From assembly GCA_934655875.1 (NCBI GenBank), contig CAKUHB010000046.1, forward strand, positions 1-14,360: a DNA stretch of 14,360 nucleotides, read 5' to 3'. The translations under genes were made by a program, and so were the position numbers. Below are positions 1 to 6,682 of the stretch, in pieces (position 1 is the stretch's first letter; every line of letters begins with the position of its first letter). The DNA is from an uncultured Oscillospiraceae bacterium. Its GTDB lineage: Bacteria > Bacillota > Clostridia > Oscillospirales > Oscillospiraceae. The notes under the pieces were generated by a model, which was not told the DNA's origin, ran no database searches, and was given only the letters and a program-made list of their open reading frames with translations.

Positions 1-2
1 TC

Positions 3-122
3 ATTGCTTCCAGCGAGATTTTCAAAGCGATGTGGTTGCTCTGGGTAGGTCTTTGTCTGTTTTTTGTCGTATGTGTCTGTGCGGTCATCTATATGAATTC
101 CGGAAACCGATTCAAACGATAA
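3..122 (+). CDS. C-terminal end of an unidentified membrane protein (partial, uncertain)
   Basis: The reading frame beginning at base 3 is open from the window edge to a TAA at 120-122. It would encode a 39-residue tail with one strongly hydrophobic stretch, WLLWVGLCLFFVVCVCAVIY, followed by a basic end, NRFKR. That is the pattern of a terminal transmembrane helix with a cytoplasmic positive tail. I do not recognise the family. Two other readings cannot be excluded: the +1 shifted frame stays open to a TAA at 218-220, and a minus-strand ATG near 88 (MTAQTHTTKN...) is open to the left edge. The chosen frame has the most GC-ending codons of the two plus-strand frames, which fits this genome better, but the margin is small. 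Confidence 0.35.
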   Translation: MASSEIFKAMWLLWVGLCLFFVVCVCAVIYMNSGNRFKR

Positions 123-231
123 ATTCTCGTTTGTCGATCGTCGCGTATCATTTTGGCGATCTTTCACAAGACGAAAAACCTGCAGGCCCAAAGGTGAGCA
201 CGCATAAGGACAACAAATAACCGCTTAGCGC

Positions 232-269
232 AACAACCGGTAGCAGTCAAGTGACTGCTGCCGGTTGTT
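232..269 (+). terminator. Long hairpin, probable terminator of the upstream transcription unit
   Basis: The arms 232-248 and 253-269 pair over 17 bp with a single G-U pair and an AAGT loop. The 3' side runs into GTTTAT, so the U tract is short and termination efficiency is uncertain. It sits between the upstream gene remnant and the nadE promoter, where a unit boundary is expected. The stretch 123-231 otherwise shows no supported gene. Confidence 0.55.
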
Positions 270-327
270 TATACGATGAATCCATTGTAAATGATTTCCA
301 ATTATATAACAATTTGACGGTCCCGTC

Positions 328-356
328 TTGATAATTCCCCCAAAAGCGTGTATCGT
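328..356 (+). promoter_or_regulatory. Candidate promoter of nadE
   Basis: TTGATA at 328-333 and TATCGT at 351-356 are separated by 17 bases. Transcription would start near 362, giving a leader of under 30 nt before the AGGAG at 376-380. An alternative TTGACG at 314-319 has no matching -10 at normal spacing. Confidence 0.45.
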
Positions 357-388
357 ATAGGTAACTACACAAATCAGGAGCGTTTGGC

Positions 389-2305
389 ATGAAAGACGGA
401 TTTATCAAGGCGGCTGCGGGGACGGTCGATGTTGTGGTCGCGGATGTGGAATACAATACGCAGGCTGTGCTTGCGCGCATGCGGGAAGCGGATGCAGCGA
501 GCGTCAATGTGCTGGTTCTGCCGGAGCTTTGCCTGACGGGCTATACGTGCGGCGACCTGTTTTTCTCCGACTGCCTGCTCGGCGCGGTGGAGCCTGCGCT
601 GCAGGCGATCGTGGAAGCGTCAAAGGCGCTCTATCCCGTCGTCGCGGTGGGGCTTCCGCTGCGGTTCGGCGGCAAGCTGTATAACTGCGCAGCCGTCGTG
701 CACGCCGGGCGCATTCTCGGCGTCGTGCCGAAGACGCATATCCCGAACTACGGTGAATTTTACGAGCTGCGGCAGTTCGCTTCAGCAAGCGTCCTCGGCG
801 GAAAAACGTACGAGCTGATGCTCTGCGGTCAGACGGTCCCGTTCGGCGCAAAGCTGCTGTTCGCCTGTGCGGGCATGCCGGACTATACCTTCGGTGTGGA
901 GCTCTGCGAGGATCTCTGGGTGCCATGCCCGCCGTCGACCGGGCTCTGCGCGGGCGGCGCGGCCATCATCCTCAATCTCTCCGCTTCGGACGAGGTCATC
1001 GGCAAGGCCGAATACCGCCGCTCGCTCGTCTCGTCCACGTCGGCGCGGCTGGCCTGCGGCTATGTCTATTGCAGCGCTTCGCCTACGGAGTCGACGCAGG
1101 ACATGGTCTTCTCCCGCCATCATCTGATCGCGGAAAACGGAACCATTCTGGCTGAAAACGAGCCTTTCGGCGACGCGGCACTGACGATCTCCGAGATCGA
1201 CGTGCAGCGTCTGGCACATGAGCGCCACCGCGTCACGACCTACGACGCCGTGCCGGATCTGCAGACCGTTCTGTTCCATCAGCCGCTGCGCGACACCGCG
1301 CTGACACGGCACTTTGCCCCCAACCCGTTCGTCCCGCCGTATGACGAGCAGCTGCGCGCCCGCGCGGAGGCAATTTTGCGCATCCAGTCGCAGGGCCTGA
1401 AAAAGCGCATCGAGCATACGCACGCGAAGACCGTCGTGCTGGGCATCTCCGGCGGACTGGACAGCACGCTGGCGCTTCTGGTGTGCGTGCGCGCCTTTGA
1501 TCTGGCCGGGCGCAGCCGGAAGGAGATCCTGTGCGTCACCATGCCGTGCTTCGGCACGACGAAGCGCACAAAGTCCAACGCCGTCGCGCTGTGTCAGGCG
1601 CTCGGCGTCAGCGTGCAGGAGGTCAACATCACAGCTTCCGTCCGCCAGCACTTCGCGGATATCGGCCACGACGAAGCTGTGCACGACGTCACGTATGAAA
1701 ACTGTCAGGCGCGCGAGCGCACGCAGGTGCTCATGGACATCGCCAACCAGTCCGGCGGGCTTGTGATCGGCACGGGCGATCTGTCCGAGCTGGCGCTCGG
1801 CTGGGCGACATACAACGGCGACCACATGTCCATGTACGCGGTCAACTGCTCGGTTCCGAAGACGCTGGTGCGGTATATCGTCCGCTATGAAGCGGACAGC
1901 AGCGAGCCTGCTCTGCGCGGGATTCTGCTGGATATTCTCGACACGCCCGTCTCGCCGGAGCTGCTGCCTGCGGATGAAAATGGGCAGATCGCGCAGAAGA
2001 CCGAGGATCTTGTCGGCCCGTATGAGCTGCATGATTTCTTTTTGTACCACACGCTCCGCTTTGGCTCGCGCCCGCGCAAGCTCTTCCGGATGGCGTCCTA
2101 TGCCTACGGCGGCAAATACAGCCGCGAGACGATCCTGCACTGGCTCAAGACGTTCTGCCGCCGGTTCTTCCAGCAGCAGTTCAAGCGCTCGTGCATCCCG
2201 GACGGGCCGAAGGTCGGCTCGGTCACGCTCTCGCCGCGCGGCGACTGGCGCATGCCGTCCGACGCATCGAGCAGGCTCTGGCTGGAGGAAGCGGAAAAGC
2301 TGTAA
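389..2305 (+). CDS. nadE: Glutamine-dependent NAD+ synthetase
   Basis: It makes NAD+ from nicotinic acid adenine dinucleotide, ATP and glutamine-derived ammonia, in the cytoplasm. The 638-residue protein has the two-domain build of glutamine-dependent enzymes. The N-terminal nitrilase-type glutaminase shows the full catalytic triad: Glu46 in LPELCLTGY, Lys115 in VPKTHIPNYGEFYE and Cys173 in GVELCEDLW. The C-terminal synthetase carries the ATP pyrophosphatase loop SGGLDS at 354-359 and the later GTGDLSELALGWATYNGDHM block. The start is fixed by AGGAG at 376-380, eight bases before the ATG. It appears monocistronic. No clear terminator follows its stop, and the aro promoter begins 28 bases downstream, so nadE transcripts probably run into the aro attenuator. 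Length and motifs fit the family well. Confidence 0.97.
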   Translation: MKDGFIKAAAGTVDVVVADVEYNTQAVLARMREADAASVNVLVLPELCLTGYTCGDLFFSDCLLGAVEPALQAIVEASKALYPVVAVGLPLRFGGKLYNCAAVVHAGRILGVVPKTHIPNYGEFYELRQFASASVLGGKTYELMLCGQTVPFGAKLLFACAGMPDYTFGVELCEDLWVPCPPSTGLCAGGAAIILNLSASDEVIGKAEYRRSLVSSTSARLACGYVYCSASPTESTQDMVFSRHHLIAENGTILAENEPFGDAALTISEIDVQRLAHERHRVTTYDAVPDLQTVLFHQPLRDTALTRHFAPNPFVPPYDEQLRARAEAILRIQSQGLKKRIEHTHAKTVVLGISGGLDSTLALLVCVRAFDLAGRSRKEILCVTMPCFGTTKRTKSNAVALCQALGVSVQEVNITASVRQHFADIGHDEAVHDVTYENCQARERTQVLMDIANQSGGLVIGTGDLSELALGWATYNGDHMSMYAVNCSVPKTLVRYIVRYEADSSEPALRGILLDILDTPVSPELLPADENGQIAQKTEDLVGPYELHDFFLYHTLRFGSRPRKLFRMASYAYGGKYSRETILHWLKTFCRRFFQQQFKRSCIPDGPKVGSVTLSPRGDWRMPSDASSRLWLEEAEKL

Positions 2306-2333
2306 GCTGCTGCGGTTTTTCCCGGATTTCCGG

Positions 2334-2362
2334 TTGACAAGCATCCCGCCGCGTGCTATGAT
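2334..2362 (+). promoter_or_regulatory. Promoter of the aromatic amino acid operon
   Basis: A perfect -35 TTGACA (2334-2339) and a near-perfect -10 TATGAT (2357-2362) are separated by exactly 17 bases. TG at 2354-2355 makes an extended -10. Transcription should start near 2369, just upstream of the leader peptide. Its strength suggests that control lies mainly after initiation, at the attenuator. Confidence 0.87.
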
Positions 2363-2393
2363 GGCTTCAACAGGTTAAAGGAGTTTTATTCTT

Positions 2394-2444
2394 ATGTTCT
2401 CGACTGTTTTCGCATCCTATTATTACTTTACTGTCGCCAGATAG
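2394..2444 (+). CDS. Tyr/Phe-rich leader peptide of the aro operon attenuator
   Basis: This short ORF encodes MFSTVFASYYYFTVAR and a TAG stop. Six of sixteen residues are aromatic: three consecutive Tyr codons (TAT TAT TAC, 2418-2426) followed directly by a Phe codon, plus Phe at positions 2 and 6. It has no Trp codon. An AAAGGAG at 2377-2383 lies ten bases before the ATG, so it should be translated well. It sits between a consensus promoter and a factor-independent terminator ahead of DAHP synthase. By analogy with pheA- and trp-type attenuation, slow decoding of Tyr or Phe codons would reduce termination. The peptide itself probably has no function. The role is inferred from architecture; I have not matched it to a named family. 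Confidence 0.87.
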   Translation: MFSTVFASYYYFTVAR

Positions 2445-2501
2445 TAAGGTCAATTTGTGATGCGCAAAAGAGAGTAAGTTTTGATGCGGCACAGAATTGA
2501 C
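2422..2501 (+). promoter_or_regulatory. Attenuator: mutually exclusive pause and antiterminator helices
   Basis: The leader RNA can form competing structures. Hairpin 1:2 pairs 2422-2435 with 2440-2454 (loop GCCA, bulged C2451, two G-U pairs); its 5' arm overlaps the last Tyr codons and its 3' arm holds the leader stop. Antiterminator 2:3 pairs 2449-2459 with 2490-2501, eleven pairs with one bulged G2494. It consumes half of the terminator's 5' arm and its whole loop. A ribosome stalled on the Tyr run would break 1:2 and free 2449-2459 for antitermination. A ribosome reaching the TAG at 2442-2444 would cover 2449-2454 and let the terminator form. The pairings are read directly; the model is inferred. 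Confidence 0.82.
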
Positions 2502-2516
2502 TGTGCCGCATTTTTT
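2485..2516 (+). terminator. Attenuator terminator ahead of DAHP synthase
   Basis: TGCGGCACAG (2485-2494) pairs perfectly with CTGTGCCGCA (2501-2510) around an AATTGA loop, followed by six Ts (2511-2516). This is a canonical intrinsic terminator. It lies after the leader peptide and 24 bases before the first structural gene, so it must be bypassed for operon expression. It may also end read-through from nadE. Confidence 0.93.
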
Positions 2517-2539
2517 ATTGTTGATTGGAGGTCACCAAC

Positions 2540-3544
2540 ATGATTGTCGTTCTGAAGCACAACGTTCCCGAGGAAAAGAGAAATCAGCTCATCAACTGGC
2601 TCAAGGCACAGGGTCTTGACGTGCATCCGTCTCTGGGCGAATACCAGACGGTCCTTGGCCTTGTCGGCGATACGAGCCGTCTGGATATGTCGCTGCTGGA
2701 AAGTCTGGAGATCGTCGACTCCGTCAAGCGGGTCACCGATCCCTTCAAATGCTGCAACCGCAAGTTCCACCCGGACGACACCGTCGTGTCGGTCGGCGAC
2801 GCGAAGTTCGGCGGCGGGCATTTTGCCATGATCGCCGGCCCCTGCTCGGTCGAATCGGAGGAGCAGATCGTCTACGTGGCCAAGGCCGTCAAGGCCGCGG
2901 GCGCGCAGCTGCTGCGCGGCGGCGCGTTCAAGCCGCGCACCTCGCCGTATGACTTCCAGGGTCTGCACGAGCAGGGCCTGCGGCTTCTGGAGATTGCCAA
3001 GCAGGAGACCGGGCTTCCCATTGTGACGGAGCTCATGAACATCAAGCACCTGCCGCTCTTTGACAACGTCGACGTCATCCAGATCGGCGCACGCAACATG
3101 CAGAACTATGACCTTCTCAAGGAGATGGGTTCCGTCAAAAAGCCGATCCTTCTCAAGCGCGGCCTTGCCAACACGCTCAAGGAGCTTCTGATGAGCGCGG
3201 AATACATCATGGCCAGCGGCAACGACAACGTCATTCTCTGCGAGCGCGGCATCCGCACATTTGACGATTACACGCGCAATACGCTCGATCTTGCAGCCGT
3301 GCCGATGCTGCACGAACTGTCGCACCTGCCGGTCATCGTCGATCCCAGCCACTCCACGGGCATCAACCGCCTTGTCCCGCCCATGACGCTGGCGGCCGCC
3401 GCGTGCGGCGCAGACGGCGTGATCGTCGAGGTTCACAACGATCCCATGCACGCGCTGTGCGACGGTGCGCAGTCGCTCACCTGCGAGCAGTTCGCCGAGG
3501 TCGCAAAGAAGGTTCGCGCAGTCCGCGAGGCGGTGACGAAATGA
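2540..3544 (+). CDS. aroF: 3-deoxy-7-phosphoheptulonate (DAHP) synthase with N-terminal regulatory domain
   Basis: It condenses PEP and erythrose-4-phosphate to DAHP, the committed first step of the shikimate pathway. The ATG at 2540 is chosen over an in-frame TTG at 2525 because GGAGG (2527-2531) sits eight bases upstream of it and would overlap the TTG start. The product is 334 residues. Residues 1 to about 67 match the ferredoxin-like regulatory domain of type I-beta enzymes (Thermotoga maritima style). The barrel follows, with IAGPCSVES, LLRGGAFKPRTSPYDFQGL, GARNMQNYDLLK, PILLKRG, ILCERGIRTF and DPSHSTG, which supply PEP-binding and metal-ligand residues. In characterised relatives this domain gives Tyr/Phe feedback inhibition, so the step is probably controlled twice: by attenuation and by allostery. 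It is the first structural gene after the attenuator. Confidence 0.96.
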   Translation: MIVVLKHNVPEEKRNQLINWLKAQGLDVHPSLGEYQTVLGLVGDTSRLDMSLLESLEIVDSVKRVTDPFKCCNRKFHPDDTVVSVGDAKFGGGHFAMIAGPCSVESEEQIVYVAKAVKAAGAQLLRGGAFKPRTSPYDFQGLHEQGLRLLEIAKQETGLPIVTELMNIKHLPLFDNVDVIQIGARNMQNYDLLKEMGSVKKPILLKRGLANTLKELLMSAEYIMASGNDNVILCERGIRTFDDYTRNTLDLAAVPMLHELSHLPVIVDPSHSTGINRLVPPMTLAAAACGADGVIVEVHNDPMHALCDGAQSLTCEQFAEVAKKVRAVREAVTK

Positions 3545-4374
3545 CGATCGGCATTGTAGGACTTGGGCTCATCGGCGGCTCGTTCGCCAAGGCATATCAC
3601 GCTGCGGGCTGGACGGTTCTTGGCTATGACACGGACGAGAGCGTTCTCTCCTTCGCGCAGCTGGCCGACGCGGTCGACGAGCCGCTGACCATGGACAACA
3701 TCGGCTCGTGCGAGCTCGTGCTCCTGTGCGTCCGCCCGCAGGCCGCCATCGGCTACCTGCGGCAGGCCGCGCCGCACATCGGAGAAAAGCCGCTCGTCAT
3801 CGACTGCTGCGGCACCAAGCGCGTCGTATGCAGCCAGGCGTTCCCGCTCGCGAAGGAATATGGCTTCCGCTACCTCGGCGGACACCCGATGGCGGGCACG
3901 CAGTATTCCGGCTTCGGCCACGCGCGCGCAAATCTCTATCATAACGCCCCAATGGTCATTGTCCCGCCGGACTTTGACGATATCGAGCTTCTGACCCGCG
4001 CCAAGGAGCTGCTCAGCCCTGCGGGCTTCAGCCGCTACTCCGTCACCACGGCGGAAAACCACGACGAGATGATCGCCTTCACCTCGCAGATGGCGCATCT
4101 GGTCTCCAACGCCTACATCAAAAGCCCGACGGCCACAGCCCACAAGGGCTTCTCTGCCGGAAGCTATAAGGATATGACCCGCGTCGCGTGGCTGAACGCG
4201 CCGATGTGGTCGGAGCTGTTTCTGGAAAACCGCGACTGCCTGCTCCGCGAGCTGGACTGCCTGATGGAACGTCTCATGGAGTACCGCACCGCCATTGCCG
4301 ATAACGACAGCGCTGCGCTGACGCAGCTGCTCGAGGACGGCAAGAAGCGCAAGGAGGAGGTCGACGGCCGATGA
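3541..4374 (+). CDS. tyrA: Prephenate dehydrogenase
   Basis: It oxidatively decarboxylates prephenate to 4-hydroxyphenylpyruvate, the precursor of tyrosine, normally with NAD+. The 277-residue product starts at an ATG overlapping the DAHP synthase stop (ATGA), so translation is probably coupled. GLGLIGGS at residues 7-14 is the dinucleotide-binding loop, and GGHPMAGT around His115 is the conserved prephenate-site block. An all-helical C-terminal domain follows, including HKGFSAGSYKDMTRVA. There is no chorismate mutase domain and no C-terminal ACT domain, so feedback by tyrosine is not built into this chain in the usual way. It is the only branch-specific gene in the operon, and its place directly after DAHP synthase suits a tyrosine-sensing leader. 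Arogenate specificity cannot be excluded. Confidence 0.93.
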   Translation: MTIGIVGLGLIGGSFAKAYHAAGWTVLGYDTDESVLSFAQLADAVDEPLTMDNIGSCELVLLCVRPQAAIGYLRQAAPHIGEKPLVIDCCGTKRVVCSQAFPLAKEYGFRYLGGHPMAGTQYSGFGHARANLYHNAPMVIVPPDFDDIELLTRAKELLSPAGFSRYSVTTAENHDEMIAFTSQMAHLVSNAYIKSPTATAHKGFSAGSYKDMTRVAWLNAPMWSELFLENRDCLLRELDCLMERLMEYRTAIADNDSAALTQLLEDGKKRKEEVDGR

Positions 4375-5429
4375 AAACCGTACAGGTTGCCGCTTCGCGG
4401 CAGTATGACGTTTTGATCGGGCGCGGGCTTCTGCAAAGCGCGGGCGCGCAGATCCGCGGCGTCACGAGCGCTTCTGCCATTATGATCGTCTCCGACGACG
4501 CGGTATGGCCGCTGTACGGCGAGACGGTACAGCGGAGCCTGGAAGCAGCGGGCTTCCGCGTCTGCTCGTTCGTCTTCCCGCACGGCGAGAGCTCCAAGAG
4601 CGCCGCGACGTATCTGCGGCTTCTGGACGCGCTGGCCACGCAGCAGCTGACGCGCACGGACGCGCTGGTCGCGCTGGGCGGCGGCGTGGTCGGCGATCTG
4701 ACTGGCTTTGCCGCGTCGACGTATCTGCGCGGGCTTGGCTTTATCCAGATCCCGACGACGCTTCTGGCCATGGTCGATTCGTCCGTCGGCGGAAAGACGG
4801 CCATCGATCTGCCCGCAGGCAAGAATCTGGCCGGGACGTTCTATCAGCCGTGGCTCGTGCTCTGTGACCCGGACTGCTTGCAGACGCTTCCGGAGGAGAT
4901 CTTCCGGGACGGCTGCGCCGAGGTCATCAAATACGCCGTTCTGGGCAGCGCCCCGTTCTTCGACGATCTCAAGGCCGTGCCCGCCCGTGCGCAGCTCGAG
5001 CATATCATCGAGACCTGCGTCCGGATGAAGCGGGATATCGTCTCGCAGGATGAATTTGACCGCGGCACGCGGCAGCTTCTGAACCTTGGCCACACATTCG
5101 GCCACGGGATCGAAGCCTGCAGCGGTTTTTCCGTCAGCCACGGCTCCGCCGTCTCGATCGGCATGGCCATGATGGCGCGCGCCGCCGTCTCATATGGCCT
5201 CTGCAGCGCGGAAACGCGCGACGCGATCGTATCGCTTCTCCAGCAATACGGTCTGCCGACCGACTGTGCGTATCCGGCGGAAGCGCTGCTGCGCACGGTC
5301 GTACATGACAAAAAATCCTCCGGCAGCTCGATCAATCTGATCGTCCCGACGCAGATCGGCAGCTGCCAGATCCGCAAAACGCCGGCGGCGGAGCTGCTTG
5401 CATGGCTGAAGGCCGGAGGGGCACAATGA
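4371..5429 (+). CDS. aroB: 3-Dehydroquinate synthase
   Basis: It converts DAHP to 3-dehydroquinate using NAD+ and a divalent metal. The 352-residue protein has GGGVVGD at 103-109 (nucleotide binding), the SVGGKTAIDLPAGKN block with Lys142, and the metal-site residues expected for the family: Glu184 in DGCAEVIKYAV, His241 in GHTFGHGIE and His257 in VSHGSAVSIGM. His245 matches the catalytic histidine. Its ATG overlaps the tyrA stop as ATGA, with AGGAGG at 4355-4360 ten bases upstream. Length and all active-site blocks are typical, and I see no sign of decay. Confidence 0.97.
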   Translation: MKTVQVAASRQYDVLIGRGLLQSAGAQIRGVTSASAIMIVSDDAVWPLYGETVQRSLEAAGFRVCSFVFPHGESSKSAATYLRLLDALATQQLTRTDALVALGGGVVGDLTGFAASTYLRGLGFIQIPTTLLAMVDSSVGGKTAIDLPAGKNLAGTFYQPWLVLCDPDCLQTLPEEIFRDGCAEVIKYAVLGSAPFFDDLKAVPARAQLEHIIETCVRMKRDIVSQDEFDRGTRQLLNLGHTFGHGIEACSGFSVSHGSAVSIGMAMMARAAVSYGLCSAETRDAIVSLLQQYGLPTDCAYPAEALLRTVVHDKKSSGSSINLIVPTQIGSCQIRKTPAAELLAWLKAGGAQ

Positions 5430-6682
5430 ATCTGACGCTTTCCGGCGGCACCCGCATGGGTACCATTACGATCCCCTGCTCCAAATCGCAGGCGCACCGC
5501 ATGCTGATCTGCGCCGCCCTGTCCGATGTGCCAAGCTGTCTCTGTCTGAACGCGTCGAACGACGATATCGCAGCGACCGTCCGGTGTCTGCGCGCGCTCG
5601 GCGCTGCGATCGACGCGCAGGACGGCGCGCTGCACATTCGCCCGATCTCCGGCACGCCGACAGACTGCGCGCAGCTGGATGTCGGAGAAAGCGGCTCGAC
5701 ACTCCGGTTTTTGCTGCCGGTGCTCGGCGCACTCGGCGTCCGCGCGGAGGTGCGGATGCATGGTCGCCTGCCGGAGCGGCCGCTCTCGCCCTTGCAGGAG
5801 CCTTTGCAGGCGCACGGGATGACGCTCCGCCGCTGCGGCGACGTGCTTCACATGTCCGGGCAGCTGACGGCGGGGGAATTTTCCCTGCCGGGAAGCGTCT
5901 CGTCGCAGTTCGTGTCCGGGCTGCTGTTTGCGCTGCCGCTGCTTTCCGGCAGCAGCACCCTGACGGTCACCGGAGAACTCCAGTCGGCGCGGTACGTCGC
6001 CATGACGGAGCAGGCCATCCGCGCCGCCGGGATCACCATGCAGAAAACCGGCCAGAGCTACCGGATCGAGGGAAAACAAGCCTATCACGCGCCAGCCGTG
6101 CAGACAGTCGAGGGCGACTGGTCGAACGCGGCGTTCTTCCTCTGCATGGGCGCATTGAGCAAAACAGGGATCACCGTCCGCGGGCTTGCGCAGGACTCCT
6201 TGCAGGCCGACCGGGCGATTTTAGAGCTTCTGACGCGCTTCGGCGCGGAGGTTCGGGTGGACGGCGCGTCCGTTACCGTCCGGCGCGGCACGCTGCGCGG
6301 GATCACGGTGGACGCCGGGCCGATCCCGGATCTCATCCCGACCGTCTCTGTCCTGGCCGCGCTGGCCGAGGGCGAGACGCACATCGAAAACGCCGCCCGC
6401 CTGCGGCTGAAGGAATCTGACCGGCTCGCAACGACGGCGGCGCTCATCCGTGCGCTGGGCGGACAGGTACAGGAATCCCCGGATGCGCTCACCATCACCG
6501 GTGTTCCCATGCTGCATGGCGGCACGGCGGATGCCGCGGGCGACCACCGCATTGCCATGAGCGCAGCCGTCGCCGCCTGCGGCTGTGCAGAGCCCGTAAT
6601 CGTCACGGGCAGCGAATGCGTCGCCAAATCCTATCCCGCGTTCTGGGACGATTTTTCATCACTCAAGGAGGATGTGCTATGA
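5426..6682 (+). CDS. aroA: 5-Enolpyruvylshikimate-3-phosphate (EPSP) synthase
   Basis: It transfers enolpyruvyl from PEP to shikimate-3-phosphate. The ATG at 5426 overlaps the aroB stop and has GGAGG at 5415-5419; a longer in-frame start at 5402 lies inside aroB and lacks this spacing. The product is 418 residues. Seen are the N-terminal SKSQAHR with Lys20, Ser21 and Arg25, the GESGSTLRF loop at 87-95, GRLPERPLSPL, SSQFVSGLL, DLIPTVSVLAALAEG, RLRLKESDRLATTA and GDHRIAMSAAV. The residue after the conserved Arg94 is Phe, where class I enzymes such as the E. coli one have Pro101; this points to a non-class-I enzyme. The glycine matching E. coli Gly96 (Gly90) is kept. Confidence 0.96.
   Translation: MNLTLSGGTRMGTITIPCSKSQAHRMLICAALSDVPSCLCLNASNDDIAATVRCLRALGAAIDAQDGALHIRPISGTPTDCAQLDVGESGSTLRFLLPVLGALGVRAEVRMHGRLPERPLSPLQEPLQAHGMTLRRCGDVLHMSGQLTAGEFSLPGSVSSQFVSGLLFALPLLSGSSTLTVTGELQSARYVAMTEQAIRAAGITMQKTGQSYRIEGKQAYHAPAVQTVEGDWSNAAFFLCMGALSKTGITVRGLAQDSLQADRAILELLTRFGAEVRVDGASVTVRRGTLRGITVDAGPIPDLIPTVSVLAALAEGETHIENAARLRLKESDRLATTAALIRALGGQVQESPDALTITGVPMLHGGTADAAGDHRIAMSAAVAACGCAEPVIVTGSECVAKSYPAFWDDFSSLKEDVL

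Noticed and set aside
782..2344. 520-codon open frame on the minus strand opposite nadE
   Set aside because: It is a mirror of GC-rich codon use in nadE, rich in Arg/Ala/His with no recognisable motif, and it crosses the aro promoter region.
2369..2539. T-box riboswitch as the control of the aro operon
   Set aside because: The leader is only about 170 nt, has no visible Stem I or specifier loop, and lacks the conserved T-box UGGN antiterminator block. The leader peptide explains the structure better.
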